Source: Leptolinea sp964446955 (GTDB taxonomy: Bacteria; Chloroflexota; Anaerolineae; Anaerolineales; Anaerolineaceae). Taken from it: a stretch of 64,000 nt of DNA. Both the position numbers and the translations under genes were made by a program. How positions within the stretch are numbered: the stretch's first letter is position 1; each line of letters begins with the position of its first letter. The stretch lies in the NCBI GenBank assembly GCA_964446955.1, contig CAYUQJ010000001.1:372001-436000 (forward strand), written 5' to 3'. Positions 1 to 8,369 of this stretch are shown piece after piece. The notes under the pieces are model-generated. The model did no database searches. It was not told the DNA's origin and saw only the letters and a list, made by a program, of their open reading frames with translations.

Positions 1-959
1 CCTTCGATACATTGAGCAGTCAGAATGACACATCCTCCATCTCGGGTGATACTGGCCGCATGAGATAGCGCTTTCTGGGATTGATAGAGATTAATGTCTT
101 TCGGATAGCCGCCAGGTGATGCGATTACCAGATCAAAGCCGGCTTTCTCTATTTTGGTCTGGCAAATTTCCCTTGACAAGGGAATGCCGGCGGACATGAC
201 TTCGCGAACCGTACCAAAAACTGCGTGCATGATCTGTTTCGATGAGTTCATCACAACATTTAAGGCCGCGTGGGCATGGATCATGTCTCCCATCTCCTCC
301 ACATCTTCTCGGGTTGAGTTGCCATCATAAACACCAAATGTAGATGTAGGCTCAACAAGCATGGCATGGTTGATATTAATAGTCTGTCGGCCCGTAAGAC
401 CGATTGACGCAGTTTTTGCACCACCAGAATAACCCATAAAATGATGGGGTTCAATATTGCCAATAAGAATTTTCAGATCAGAATGGAAAAACTCTGAGTT
501 AACCCACACTGGAGTATGTCTCGAAGTTTCCCCGAGGTAATGAAGGTTGTTTTCATCATCGCAATCATGGGAAACAATTCGATAATTTGACACGATGTCA
601 GGGGGAAGGAGCAGGTGAAATTCATCACTTCCCATAGGGGTGTGGGTACCGGTAGCTATGTAGAACGTGATTTGTTCGGGTTTGAAACCTGCTGAAGCCA
701 GTTTTTTTAAGACAGGGGGGACCATTACAGAATTGGGAACCGGCCGTGTTTTGTCATTTATCGCAATGGCGACACGGCCAAAATGTGGGATGGTATTCCA
801 TGAAAATGCGCCAATCGGATTGTCTATGGCATTCAGAACAATGAATCTCTCATCTACAGATGGAAGATTAATTGGCGGCATGATCATTTCTACTGGATAC
901 ATTTCCGGTATGGTGAGTGTAAGTTGCTCTTTTCCATAGGGGATGGAAAGTACTGTCAT
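1..959 (-). CDS. LarA-family nickel-dependent racemase (partial, C-terminus outside window)
   Basis: I translated the reverse strand from the ATG at 959 to the window edge: 319 codons with no stop. Blocks typical of the LarA family (lactate racemase and relatives) occur in order: NDKTRPVP near residue 75, ATGTHTPMG near 110, a GNIEPHHFMGYSGGAK block near 165-180, and SPGGYPKDINLYQ near 285. LarA enzymes use a nickel-pincer cofactor to move a hydride at an alpha-hydroxy acid carbon. The substrate cannot be told from sequence, since the family also includes other 2-hydroxyacid racemases and epimerases. The start overlaps the stop of the upstream MBL-fold gene as ATGA, so the two are probably co-translated. 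No larB, larC or larE cofactor genes are visible, but the gene continues past the left edge. Confidence 0.88.
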   Translation of the reverse strand, partial: MTVLSIPYGKEQLTLTIPEMYPVEMIMPPINLPSVDERFIVLNAIDNPIGAFSWNTIPHFGRVAIAINDKTRPVPNSVMVPPVLKKLASAGFKPEQITFYIATGTHTPMGSDEFHLLLPPDIVSNYRIVSHDCDDENNLHYLGETSRHTPVWVNSEFFHSDLKILIGNIEPHHFMGYSGGAKTASIGLTGRQTININHAMLVEPTSTFGVYDGNSTREDVEEMGDMIHAHAALNVVMNSSKQIMHAVFGTVREVMSAGIPLSREICQTKIEKAGFDLVIASPGGYPKDINLYQSQKALSHAASITRDGGCVILTAQCIE

Positions 960-1609
960 TTTTCACTCCTCAAGTAGAAAAAAGCATGCCCTGCGCATAC
1001 AATTGCCGGCTTTAAATCCATTAATCTCGTAAATGTTTTCTTCGCGGTCACAGTATCATTGGTTCTGGCATCGGTAATCGCATCTGGGTGTTTGTTTACA
1101 ATGGTGACCGCATCACCAGCAAATAAGATTCTATCTTTGGGCAGGTAGAATGCTATATGACCGGGAGTGTGGCCGGGTGCGGAAATTACATGTAATCCTC
1201 CATTTATGGGAAGCACATCGCCGTCTTTAACAATCTTGTCCACGGGTGTGGGTGTTGTGACAAGAAATCTTTGTAACAACGGGAAGATAATGGCGATAAA
1301 ACCCTTTGGTTTTATTTCTCGGCTGGAGGAACCAGATTCCATAGCATCGGCTTCGATTTGTGAAGTCCAGATAGATGCACCGGTGTGTTGTCTGATCTCA
1401 TTAGCAGCACCGTAATGATCTGGATCAGCGTGTGTGATGAGAATGTTTTTCAAGTTCTCCGGCTTGAACCCTAAGTTTTCTATATACTTCAGGATGGCTT
1501 TAGCATTGGAGCTCATACCGGTATCAATAAGTGACACTGATTCGCCATCAATCAACAAATATTGATTGACGAAGTTACCTATCTTGTGTACCTGGGGTGT
1601 GATCTGCAT
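956..1609 (-). CDS. MBL-fold metallo-hydrolase
   Basis: This 217-residue metallo-beta-lactamase-fold hydrolase carries the metal-site motif THADPDHYGAA (HxDxDH type), a second ligand block APGHTPGH, FAGDAV for the bridging Asp, and a late His in CAGHAFF. The order matches glyoxalase-II-like hydrolases. There is no signal peptide or membrane segment, so it is probably cytoplasmic. The ATG at 1609 has a GAGGAG ribosome site at a normal distance. Its stop overlaps the start of the LarA-family gene, which suggests a shared pathway around hydroxy acids or their thioesters. That link is inference, and the substrate is unknown. Confidence 0.85.
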   Translation of the reverse strand: MQITPQVHKIGNFVNQYLLIDGESVSLIDTGMSSNAKAILKYIENLGFKPENLKNILITHADPDHYGAANEIRQHTGASIWTSQIEADAMESGSSSREIKPKGFIAIIFPLLQRFLVTTPTPVDKIVKDGDVLPINGGLHVISAPGHTPGHIAFYLPKDRILFAGDAVTIVNKHPDAITDARTNDTVTAKKTFTRLMDLKPAIVCAGHAFFYLRSEK

Positions 1610-2117
1610 AATTCGCTCCTCTGGAAAATGCCTGGTTTCTTCCTAAACATTCTACCCGTAAAATTGAAACGGTGAATGAGGGTAGGGGAGTTTTGGAAGC
1701 TCAGTTGCATATCATATAAAGATATATATGTATATCAAAATATGAAGAAATAAGAAATCTGTATCAATCAATTCAATTTCCACAAATTAACGCCATCTCT
1801 ATTAGGTTAGATTTGTATGAACGGTAGAAATCCAATGGTCTTTTCCATGATTGTTTGGTCCAGAGATTGCACTGAAGTCACGGGTAATTACAGATGGTGA
1901 AATGCACACAAAGGGAACAAATGGATGCGGGTTAGCATATCCAGGCGTGATGAATATGCAATATGGATTGAACAAAACAACACGCAGGCAGCAAATGAAA
2001 TGTTTGCATTATTACAACCAGGGTAGGCTAGTCGGGATAAAGAGTGTAAAATAAGTTTATGGTTTCGATAAGTTACATTATCGCAATCAAGAAGCAAGAA
2101 AGGAAGACCCCTTCCAG
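1610..2117. other. 508-base gap with no clear gene
   Basis: The left end is the leader of the MBL-fold gene. Around 1700-1736 there is an AT-rich, near-palindromic stretch (GATATATATGTATATC at 1721-1736). From 1817 one frame reads 27 codons to a TGA at 1898-1900, and the same frame reopens with an ATG at 1925 for 33 codons to a TAG at 2024. The second piece has protein-like composition (for example DEYAIWIEQNN). This could be a decayed small gene or chance. No tRNA, riboswitch or repeat was recognised. Confidence 0.5.
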
Positions 2118-3113
2118 ATGCCTGAAATGACTATTTTTGAGGCCGTAGAACGCTTCCTGCTGACTGTTTCCCAGGCCCGCAGTGAAAATACAGCGCTAAC
2201 GTACGGAAATGCTATGGCGTTGTTTTTCGAAGTGCTGGAGAAAAACCAACTTCCTCCCAGGGAGAGCCCTTCCACAAGCCTCTCAGAAAATGCTGTCGCG
2301 TGGATGATCTCAAGGCTGAAAGATCATGCTCCGGCTACAGAGCGTTTATACCTCACGGCTGTTACACGGTTCTATGAATTTCTTGCGGCAGAAAATCTTT
2401 CATCCATCAATCTGCCCCGTGTTCAAATGCTGATCCATCAACGTGCCCGTCGGCCTGGAATTAGATTACCCATATTTCCCAGGGATAATATCGATATTGT
2501 TGTAGATCATATGCTCTATAAAAAATACCCGTCTTCTGATGTCCCAGAAGGAAATTTACGCAATTTACGTGACAGAGCCTTTCTCGTTACCCTGGCAGAC
2601 ACGGGTTTGCGTGTTCATGAAGCCTGTGGTTTACGGCGCGGTGATATCGACTGGTTGGAGGGAAAAGCTGTTGTCATTGGCAAAGGAAACCGTCAGGCTG
2701 TTGTGCGATTTAGCTCAAGGTCAATGCAATGTGTAAAGGATTATCTGGCAGCCCGCTCTACTATTGATGGAGGGTCCGGCAAACCATTGGCTTCACTGCC
2801 TGTATTTGCTAGACATGATAAGGGTGCGGGAAAAAAAGTAAAACCGATCACAACTACAACAGGAAGAGAAATTGTTTCTGATTGGGTTAAGAGCATTCTT
2901 GGACCCGATGCCGTAGGAACGATCACCCCTCACTCTTTCCGGCATTATTTTGTGACAAAAGTACTGCATAGCACGGGGAATTTAAAACTGGCCCAAGAGT
3001 TGGCAAGGCATAAAAGTATAGCTGTAACACAACGGTATGCTCATTTGAATGATGATGAATTGGATCGCGGCTATTTCAATGTATTTGAAGATAGAAAAGA
3101 CTTGAACAACTAA
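2118..3113 (+). CDS. Tyrosine recombinase (XerC/D-like)
   Basis: This 331-residue protein has an N-terminal SAM-like core-binding domain (about 5-100) and a C-terminal phage-integrase catalytic domain. Visible catalytic residues are the first Arg in DTGLRVHEACGLR, the HxxR box in TPHSFRHYFV, the ARHKS block, and the nucleophile Tyr in VTQRYAHL. The size fits XerC/D/A recombinases, which resolve chromosome dimers, better than large phage integrases. There is no excisionase, other phage gene or recognisable att repeat nearby. A dif-like role or a stand-alone integrase are both possible. An AAGGAAG site lies about 11 bases before the ATG at 2118, and a second ATG lies at 2127. Confidence 0.88.
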   Translation: MPEMTIFEAVERFLLTVSQARSENTALTYGNAMALFFEVLEKNQLPPRESPSTSLSENAVAWMISRLKDHAPATERLYLTAVTRFYEFLAAENLSSINLPRVQMLIHQRARRPGIRLPIFPRDNIDIVVDHMLYKKYPSSDVPEGNLRNLRDRAFLVTLADTGLRVHEACGLRRGDIDWLEGKAVVIGKGNRQAVVRFSSRSMQCVKDYLAARSTIDGGSGKPLASLPVFARHDKGAGKKVKPITTTTGREIVSDWVKSILGPDAVGTITPHSFRHYFVTKVLHSTGNLKLAQELARHKSIAVTQRYAHLNDDELDRGYFNVFEDRKDLNN

Positions 3114-3154
3114 AACGATAATACTATGCGCAAATGATGGAAATATTTACCACT

Positions 3155-4693
3155 CTACTTGCGTTTCTTACGAGTTTTGAAATGCTTAGATGAATACAAT
3201 TGATTTATTATATCCTCAACCACTGTGTCATTTTGAGGTGCGAAAATATTATCGAGATGAATAACACCCTCGGGACGGCTTTTATCTTGCTGAAACGAAG
3301 TCTTCTCATTATTCCCGAGTTTGTGGTTAAAAAGATATTTCGCGGATTTACTGATTAATTCTTTTTTTGCTGGATTATTTGATAGGTTATCACCTAACAA
3401 TTTTTGGGCTTTTTCTTCTGACGGCATCAAAGAACAATCGGTAACCGTTTCCACCTGAATCTGCGGACGATTATTCCTAACCGTAATCAATCCACGAACA
3501 CGTATCCACTGGCCTACCCACTCATCAATGGCTGCGTCCAAATTCAAAAATTCAGTTAACACAGTTCCCCAGAGCACACAGGTAAAGCATCCTTGCCGCC
3601 AATTACCAAAATTGATAAATATGTGATCTTCACCATCGGGTGTGCGTCCATGAAAAACCTCGGTTACGTTGCCGACGATTGTGGCAACCTGCCCGGCCAT
3701 CTTACGAATCTTTTCTGAATTCTCGGCCGAAACTATGCCAGAATCGCTTCTCCCCATTTTTTCAAAGTCCCATAGCTGAGGGATGTCAACCCGAATTGGT
3801 TTGTGCCCAAAAATTATTTCTTCTAATGCGGGCACTTCTTCTACCGATGAAAGACAGATCTGTCTGAAACGGGGAATAAAACGCGATGTGTGAGAGTTCT
3901 TCTCCAGAACATTTAATAGGAGCGATTCTGAAGGCTTTTGGAAATCTGATTTCTGAAAAATAAGGCCCTCGCCACCTGATTGAAACCTATTCCATAAGGA
4001 GGAATCACTGCCAAGTGCAAGCAATGCGAGATAGATCACGATTGATGAAAACCTGTCAAGGCGGCTATCGAAGAAGGTTTTGGTACGGCCAGGATGTTGA
4101 AAGTGAATATTACCCAGCTCACTACTCTTCCTACCCGATAAGCCTGGTACATACATCCCGTCATAATCGATCAAATATAGATCGCCTGATCTAACAATGA
4201 TATTGCGATGTGAAAGATCACCGTGAGCAATGCCATGGTCTTCTAAATCACGGCACATCACTCGAAATCTTTCGGCTAATTGGAGGAGCTTTTCTTTTTC
4301 ACCCAAATTATAGAAAGCAAATGATTCTAGAGATTCCCCTTCCACCCATTCAAGCACAGAGATCGGAAAGTGTTTTCCCTGAACAAGTATTCCATGGGGG
4401 ATATAACGTGTTGAAACAAAATACGCGAGTTTTTTTGCCTCAAGTTCAGCGCAAATTCTCGCATACCGAATCGACCTGTCACGAACAGCCCTGTGAAAGC
4501 ACCTGGCAGCGTACGTTGTTTCCTTTACCGCAACCTTGTAAGTGAGTGCAAATCCACCTGATCTTACCCTGGGAAATCCCCAAAGATCAATCTCAACCTC
4601 ACCACGCCGAAGAAAATTAGCAGAGAATGCTCTTTCAGGATTTTGGAGGGCGCTCTGATAATCTGCGAAAGAAGGGTACGATTTCTCATTCAT
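3155..4693 (-). CDS. Protein-kinase-like protein with C-terminal OB-like domain (TerY-P-type kinase)
   Basis: The 512-residue protein starts with an atypical Ser/Thr-kinase fold. There is a glycine-rich stretch (RSGGFALTYKV, about 44-54), and an Arg in AARCF stands where the ATP-binding Lys is usual. The catalytic loop is HGDLSHRN (157-164) and the metal-binding block is IDYDGMYVP (175-183). After the kinase comes a beta-rich segment (about 330-420, ending WIRVRGLITVRNNRPQIQV) that looks like an OB-fold nucleic-acid-binding domain. The tail is basic and charged. It overlaps the upstream PP2C gene as ATGA and is third in a vWA-PP2C-kinase set. From published TerY-P triads I infer reversible phosphorylation, perhaps linked to nucleic acid. 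The OB assignment is by eye. Confidence 0.72.
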   Translation of the reverse strand: MNEKSYPSFADYQSALQNPERAFSANFLRRGEVEIDLWGFPRVRSGGFALTYKVAVKETTYAARCFHRAVRDRSIRYARICAELEAKKLAYFVSTRYIPHGILVQGKHFPISVLEWVEGESLESFAFYNLGEKEKLLQLAERFRVMCRDLEDHGIAHGDLSHRNIIVRSGDLYLIDYDGMYVPGLSGRKSSELGNIHFQHPGRTKTFFDSRLDRFSSIVIYLALLALGSDSSLWNRFQSGGEGLIFQKSDFQKPSESLLLNVLEKNSHTSRFIPRFRQICLSSVEEVPALEEIIFGHKPIRVDIPQLWDFEKMGRSDSGIVSAENSEKIRKMAGQVATIVGNVTEVFHGRTPDGEDHIFINFGNWRQGCFTCVLWGTVLTEFLNLDAAIDEWVGQWIRVRGLITVRNNRPQIQVETVTDCSLMPSEEKAQKLLGDNLSNNPAKKELISKSAKYLFNHKLGNNEKTSFQQDKSRPEGVIHLDNIFAPQNDTVVEDIINQLYSSKHFKTRKKRK

Positions 4694-5475
4694 AGCCCAA
4701 TTTCACCTAAATCAATGAATATGAGCGAGGTGTCATCGTTTTTAATCTTGTTATTTCTTCGAAGGGTGTGGATGAATCTGGTAAGTTTTTCAAGGTCTTT
4801 TTGGAATAACACTTCCCTTAAAAATTTTATGAACGATATCTGTTCTTCAATCGGTTGGTTTAATAACCAGGCAGATAGTGCATCAGATGAGAGGAGAACG
4901 TGGTCTCCATTCTTCAACGCACCTCTGGCCATTTGAGTCTTCCCTTTTATGGTTCCAATTTTCTCGTCTTTTGAAGGGATTAACACAGGAGAATTGTTGA
5001 ACTCAGAAGAGTATTGTATTGGCAGGGAAAGAAAAATGGAATGGGCGCGGGATATGAACAAACAACAGTCACCCACGGCTAACGCGCGCCAGGTATATGC
5101 GGATGATGGATGCATAGGGTCGTATCTGATCTCTAGCCAATTAAGGGCAGAAAATGCTCCTTGTCGAAGTTTTTCCTGAGCGTGCCAGGGCAAATCAATA
5201 TTTTGGAGAGATCTCTGCCATTCTTTCTGCGCCTTCTTTACCCCTTGCAGAAATGCGAACTCGGAAAGATGGGTATCAGGAAATGCGTTTACCAAACAGC
5301 GTGCCCACAGACCGGAAAAACTTGTCTGAGTAGCCCCGTCTGCTACAAGAAATGATACCGAATCCCGTTTCCCATCCTGTCCAAACCCCTGTTCAGGAAA
5401 GACTGCATCCTCATTTTCAGCAGCCGAGTTACCTGCCTTGGATATGGAAAATGATAACCAGGATACTGAGCTCAA
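4690..5475 (-). CDS. PP2C-like protein phosphatase
   Basis: This 261-residue PP2C-family phosphatase shows NED near residue 21, LVADGAT near 43-49 (metal-binding Asp-Gly), ALAVGDCCLF, VLLSSDALSAW, and a C-terminal KNDDTSLIF with the late metal Asp residues. PP2C enzymes remove phosphate from Ser/Thr in a metal-dependent way. The only in-frame start before the NED motif is a TTG at 5475, without a strong ribosome site. It is 5 bases after the vWA gene, so translational coupling is likely. It probably reverses the neighbouring kinase or acts on the vWA protein, as proposed for TerY-P triads. Confidence 0.8.
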   Translation of the reverse strand: MSSVSWLSFSISKAGNSAAENEDAVFPEQGFGQDGKRDSVSFLVADGATQTSFSGLWARCLVNAFPDTHLSEFAFLQGVKKAQKEWQRSLQNIDLPWHAQEKLRQGAFSALNWLEIRYDPMHPSSAYTWRALAVGDCCLFISRAHSIFLSLPIQYSSEFNNSPVLIPSKDEKIGTIKGKTQMARGALKNGDHVLLSSDALSAWLLNQPIEEQISFIKFLREVLFQKDLEKLTRFIHTLRRNNKIKNDDTSLIFIDLGEIGL

Positions 5476-5480
5476 TACAA

Positions 5481-6326
5481 TTAGACCAGGTTCGCGGGTC
5501 GGGTGCCTATCTCCAGCCCCTGTACAATGCCGGAAATGTCTGAATTATAGACAATGCTCCTGGAGCCTTCCTGTACTTCTACTCCCAGGATTTCTTCCGC
5601 GGAGCGGCGAAGATTTTCTGGCAGCAGGCTTGACATATTGAACATAGCTCGAGAGGCAAAATCGGGCATCTCTTCAACGCTTATCGGATAATAGACAGGA
5701 AGATCGTAAGGATTAGATGACGTATGCAAAGTAATTAAAAGAACGTTACCATCACTGGTGGATAGTGAGCACAAATTTTCAGCAGCAGCGGACACTTTAC
5801 CATCATTAGATTGTCCGTCGGTCAAATTGATTACGGTAGGCGGATATGATTCAGGATGTTCCTCGACCCACCCTTCCAGGATCCGATATGCTTCTTCAAA
5901 TACCTGCCGCATTGGTGTATGCCCGCGGGCATATGGTTCAACCCATACCGGGAATTTAAATTTTATATCAATAAACTCACCGTTTTCATCAGGTTCTTGG
6001 CGTACACGTTCCTCTATGCGAAGAGGATTTTGATAGACATCATTAATCCATGCGAGGTTTGTTTGCGGATCAGTTACCGGTAAGATGGAACGAATTTCAG
6101 AACCATACCCGATTACACCAACCTGGTAATATGGACGAATATCCAGGTCTTTTGACGCAGAAACAATCAGACTTTGCAAAACACGATTCAATGCTTCAGC
6201 GACAAATTCCGATTTTTTGGGATTCCCCTCAGTACCCATTACCGGTTCATTCATTGATGTGGAATGATCAACAAGAAATAGAAAACACGTGGGGTTTGCC
6301 CGACTGATTTCAGCCTGATATGCCAT
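5481..6326 (-). CDS. von Willebrand factor A (TerY-like) domain protein
   Basis: This 281-residue cytoplasmic vWA protein has a full MIDAS metal site: DHSTS at about 20-24, the Thr in GHTPMRQVF, and the Asp in NLTDGQSNDG. TerY proteins are stand-alone vWA domains of similar layout. I chose the ATG at 6326, which follows a TTGGAGAAG ribosome site; a TTG at 6338 is in frame but would use that site as codons. The gene lies just downstream of the SAM methyltransferase and just before the PP2C and kinase genes, all leftward. No TerD, TerC or other tellurite-resistance genes are in the window. Confidence 0.8.
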   Translation of the reverse strand: MAYQAEISRANPTCFLFLVDHSTSMNEPVMGTEGNPKKSEFVAEALNRVLQSLIVSASKDLDIRPYYQVGVIGYGSEIRSILPVTDPQTNLAWINDVYQNPLRIEERVRQEPDENGEFIDIKFKFPVWVEPYARGHTPMRQVFEEAYRILEGWVEEHPESYPPTVINLTDGQSNDGKVSAAAENLCSLSTSDGNVLLITLHTSSNPYDLPVYYPISVEEMPDFASRAMFNMSSLLPENLRRSAEEILGVEVQEGSRSIVYNSDISGIVQGLEIGTRPANLV

Positions 6327-6344
6327 GGTCTTCTCCAACGGTTA

Positions 6345-7727
6345 TTAATATTTGGATTTTAATAAATATAACACTCGAATACTACCTTCAACCGGTTGTT
6401 TCCTAACAATTTCGAAAGTACTTGAGAAAGCCTTTTCGAAACCTTCCAGAGTGTAATTCGGAAATATATCTTTACGCGTACTTAAGAGTACTTTTACCTG
6501 CGAATCATCTTTCGGAACAAACTCGATCACGAGATGCTTTCCCAATTTTGAGAGATAGGAAGCGAAATTCTCAAGTGGGACATTATTGGATATGCAAATG
6601 TGATGGATCAATGCCAGAGCCAGAATGACATCAGCCGGTCCGCGACTTTCAACCGAATCGCGCTCTGAATTAGCCCATCCGATGGATGCGCTGGGGTTCG
6701 TAAGGTCGAGTACCAACGGTAAAATACCCGTTTCTTTGTTAGCTTTTACCTGCCGATAGTTTTTTTCTACAGCAGCCGGATCGATATCAAAAGATACTAC
6801 AGATCCATATTCCACTACTGATCGACTGAATTCGCCTGTATTGGCGCCGATATCCCAAATCTTTCCGCCACCTGCAGATTTCACAAATTCCCGAACCAGG
6901 TTTTTCTTTTGATCAAAGGCTGAGGAGGAATAATTGGTAATGTCATAGTATTCCGCCCATTCCGTTCCTTTGGGAGTCCAATCCAACCCTTTTATCGTAC
7001 TTTGGAGGCTGTCGATTAGTCCAAGCATTCCCATTTTTGAAACTGTGGCAGACGGCCCGGTTTTTCCCTGTGATTCAGAATAACGTTTTTGTGCGTTGGC
7101 ATGGAGGTGAATATGTGTCGCTAGCCCCAGATTGAGCCTGGTGCTCCAGGGGAGCAGTTTTGAAGCGAGATCAAGTGGTATTCCATCGATAAAAACACGC
7201 ATCAACTGGTTTAGACGGATATCCTTACGAGCCATGAGCGCCAGAGGTGCCATGAAATGCTGACAAAATTGACGATAAGCATCCCACGGCTTCCCTTCTG
7301 TATAGTCATCGAAAGAGAGCGTATCGATCAGTGTGGCTTTTCCATTGCAAAACTGAATATTATACGCACTGGCATCTTTCAGGATGAGCTCCTTTTCCAA
7401 TGCAATTTTTTGAATTTTCAGGGTAAGTAGAGCCGCATCTTTTAATTGGCTGAATGACCATTCATACGGGTAGGAAATGAAGTTGATCATTTCAGGTTTG
7501 ATCACTTTATGGGCAATATCCGCGTTGATTGGCGCAATATTCGTCGTTTCCTCATGCGGAATCAACCAACCTTTTTTTGTTAGTTGGTCATATAAACCAC
7601 CTGACATGAATTTCTCATAGATTGCCGCATACTCTTTATTAATTTGCCTGTAAAGGGTTTTGTCTCTGGTGAACAGGAATCCACTTGGATCACGAAAAGA
7701 AGATGAAACAGTAGATGTGTTTGTCAT
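6345..7727 (-). CDS. Class I SAM-dependent methyltransferase with long N-terminal domain (NoeA-like)
   Basis: This is a two-part protein. The N-terminal half (about 1-250) holds an RDPSGFLF motif and a charged, partly helical segment of the type seen in proteins annotated NoeA-like. The C-terminal half is a Rossmann methyltransferase: WDIGANTGEFS is SAM motif I, VVSFDID is the acidic second strand, and DVILALALIHHI is motif IV. The substrate is unknown. I chose the ATG at 7727 with a GGTGA site. A GTG at 7739 overlaps the upstream transporter stop and would add four residues. The gene sits between a queuosine-precursor transporter and the vWA/PP2C/kinase set in what looks like one transcript. 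Confidence 0.8.
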   Translation of the reverse strand: MTNTSTVSSSFRDPSGFLFTRDKTLYRQINKEYAAIYEKFMSGGLYDQLTKKGWLIPHEETTNIAPINADIAHKVIKPEMINFISYPYEWSFSQLKDAALLTLKIQKIALEKELILKDASAYNIQFCNGKATLIDTLSFDDYTEGKPWDAYRQFCQHFMAPLALMARKDIRLNQLMRVFIDGIPLDLASKLLPWSTRLNLGLATHIHLHANAQKRYSESQGKTGPSATVSKMGMLGLIDSLQSTIKGLDWTPKGTEWAEYYDITNYSSSAFDQKKNLVREFVKSAGGGKIWDIGANTGEFSRSVVEYGSVVSFDIDPAAVEKNYRQVKANKETGILPLVLDLTNPSASIGWANSERDSVESRGPADVILALALIHHICISNNVPLENFASYLSKLGKHLVIEFVPKDDSQVKVLLSTRKDIFPNYTLEGFEKAFSSTFEIVRKQPVEGSIRVLYLLKSKY

Positions 7728-7735
7728 AATTGGAA

Positions 7736-8338
7736 TCACCCAATACTTCTTTCTTTTACAAGGTAAATGAATGGAAGGCTAATCACTGTCACAAGCATCT
7801 TGATTATTACATTTGCCCAGAAGATACCCCAGACTGACTCAACTGGCATTGTCCCATAGAAAGCCATAAAAGAGAATGCCAGGGAATCCAGCGGGACACT
7901 GATCGAATTGCTGACAAGAACTCGCATCCATTGATATCTTCGCGTGATGCGGTCAACCCAAACCCGGTAAACCTCAGTATCCGTAAGCTCAGCGATCAAC
8001 TGGGATAATATACTGGCAACGGTGATCCGCCAAACTGGTGATAGGACCTTACCCCATATCTCACTGCTTCCAGCCGCCGTGTCTGGTTGAAGTGTGGAGA
8101 CAAACCAGAAAAAAACAGCCATAAAGAGATTGATCGCGACTGCTGTAACGATCAAAACCCTCACACCTTTGAGACCGAGGACTTTATGTGCCAGGTCTCT
8201 CAGAGTGAATGTGATGGGGTAAATGAATGTTCCCGCATCAAATGATAATCCGGCAAACAGCACAATCTGCAAACTGGCAATGTTTGCCAACAGTTGTGCG
8301 GATACATAAATGGCACAGACAATAATTGAAGATATCAA
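7736..8338 (-). CDS. YhhQ-family queuosine precursor (VUT) transporter
   Basis: This 200-residue integral membrane protein has about six hydrophobic helices. The family-typical blocks DAGTFIYPITFTLRDL, ISQL-like SQLIAELTDTEVY and the late NSISVPLDS are visible. E. coli YhhQ imports 7-deazaguanine precursors of the tRNA base queuosine. The start appears to be a TTG at 8338 after an AAGGA site; the nearby ATG runs straight into TAA. It lies 31 bases after phnE and overlaps the methyltransferase frame, so it is likely in the same operon. There is no room for a preQ1 riboswitch directly upstream. Confidence 0.85.
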   Translation of the reverse strand: MISSIIVCAIYVSAQLLANIASLQIVLFAGLSFDAGTFIYPITFTLRDLAHKVLGLKGVRVLIVTAVAINLFMAVFFWFVSTLQPDTAAGSSEIWGKVLSPVWRITVASILSQLIAELTDTEVYRVWVDRITRRYQWMRVLVSNSISVPLDSLAFSFMAFYGTMPVESVWGIFWANVIIKMLVTVISLPFIYLVKERSIG

Positions 8339-8369
8339 ATTACATCCTTGATTCAGAACTTGGAAGGTA

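Noticed and set aside
1167..1415. Plus-strand frame inside the MBL-fold gene
   Set aside because: It is the antisense shadow of a gene with clear metal-binding motifs.
1851..2054. 67-codon plus-strand frame as a gene
   Set aside because: No ribosome site, odd composition, and it competes with another frame that looks more protein-like; neither is convincing.
2118..3113. Mobile element or prophage marked by the recombinase
   Set aside because: No flanking direct repeats, excisionase or phage genes; neighbours look like ordinary chromosome.
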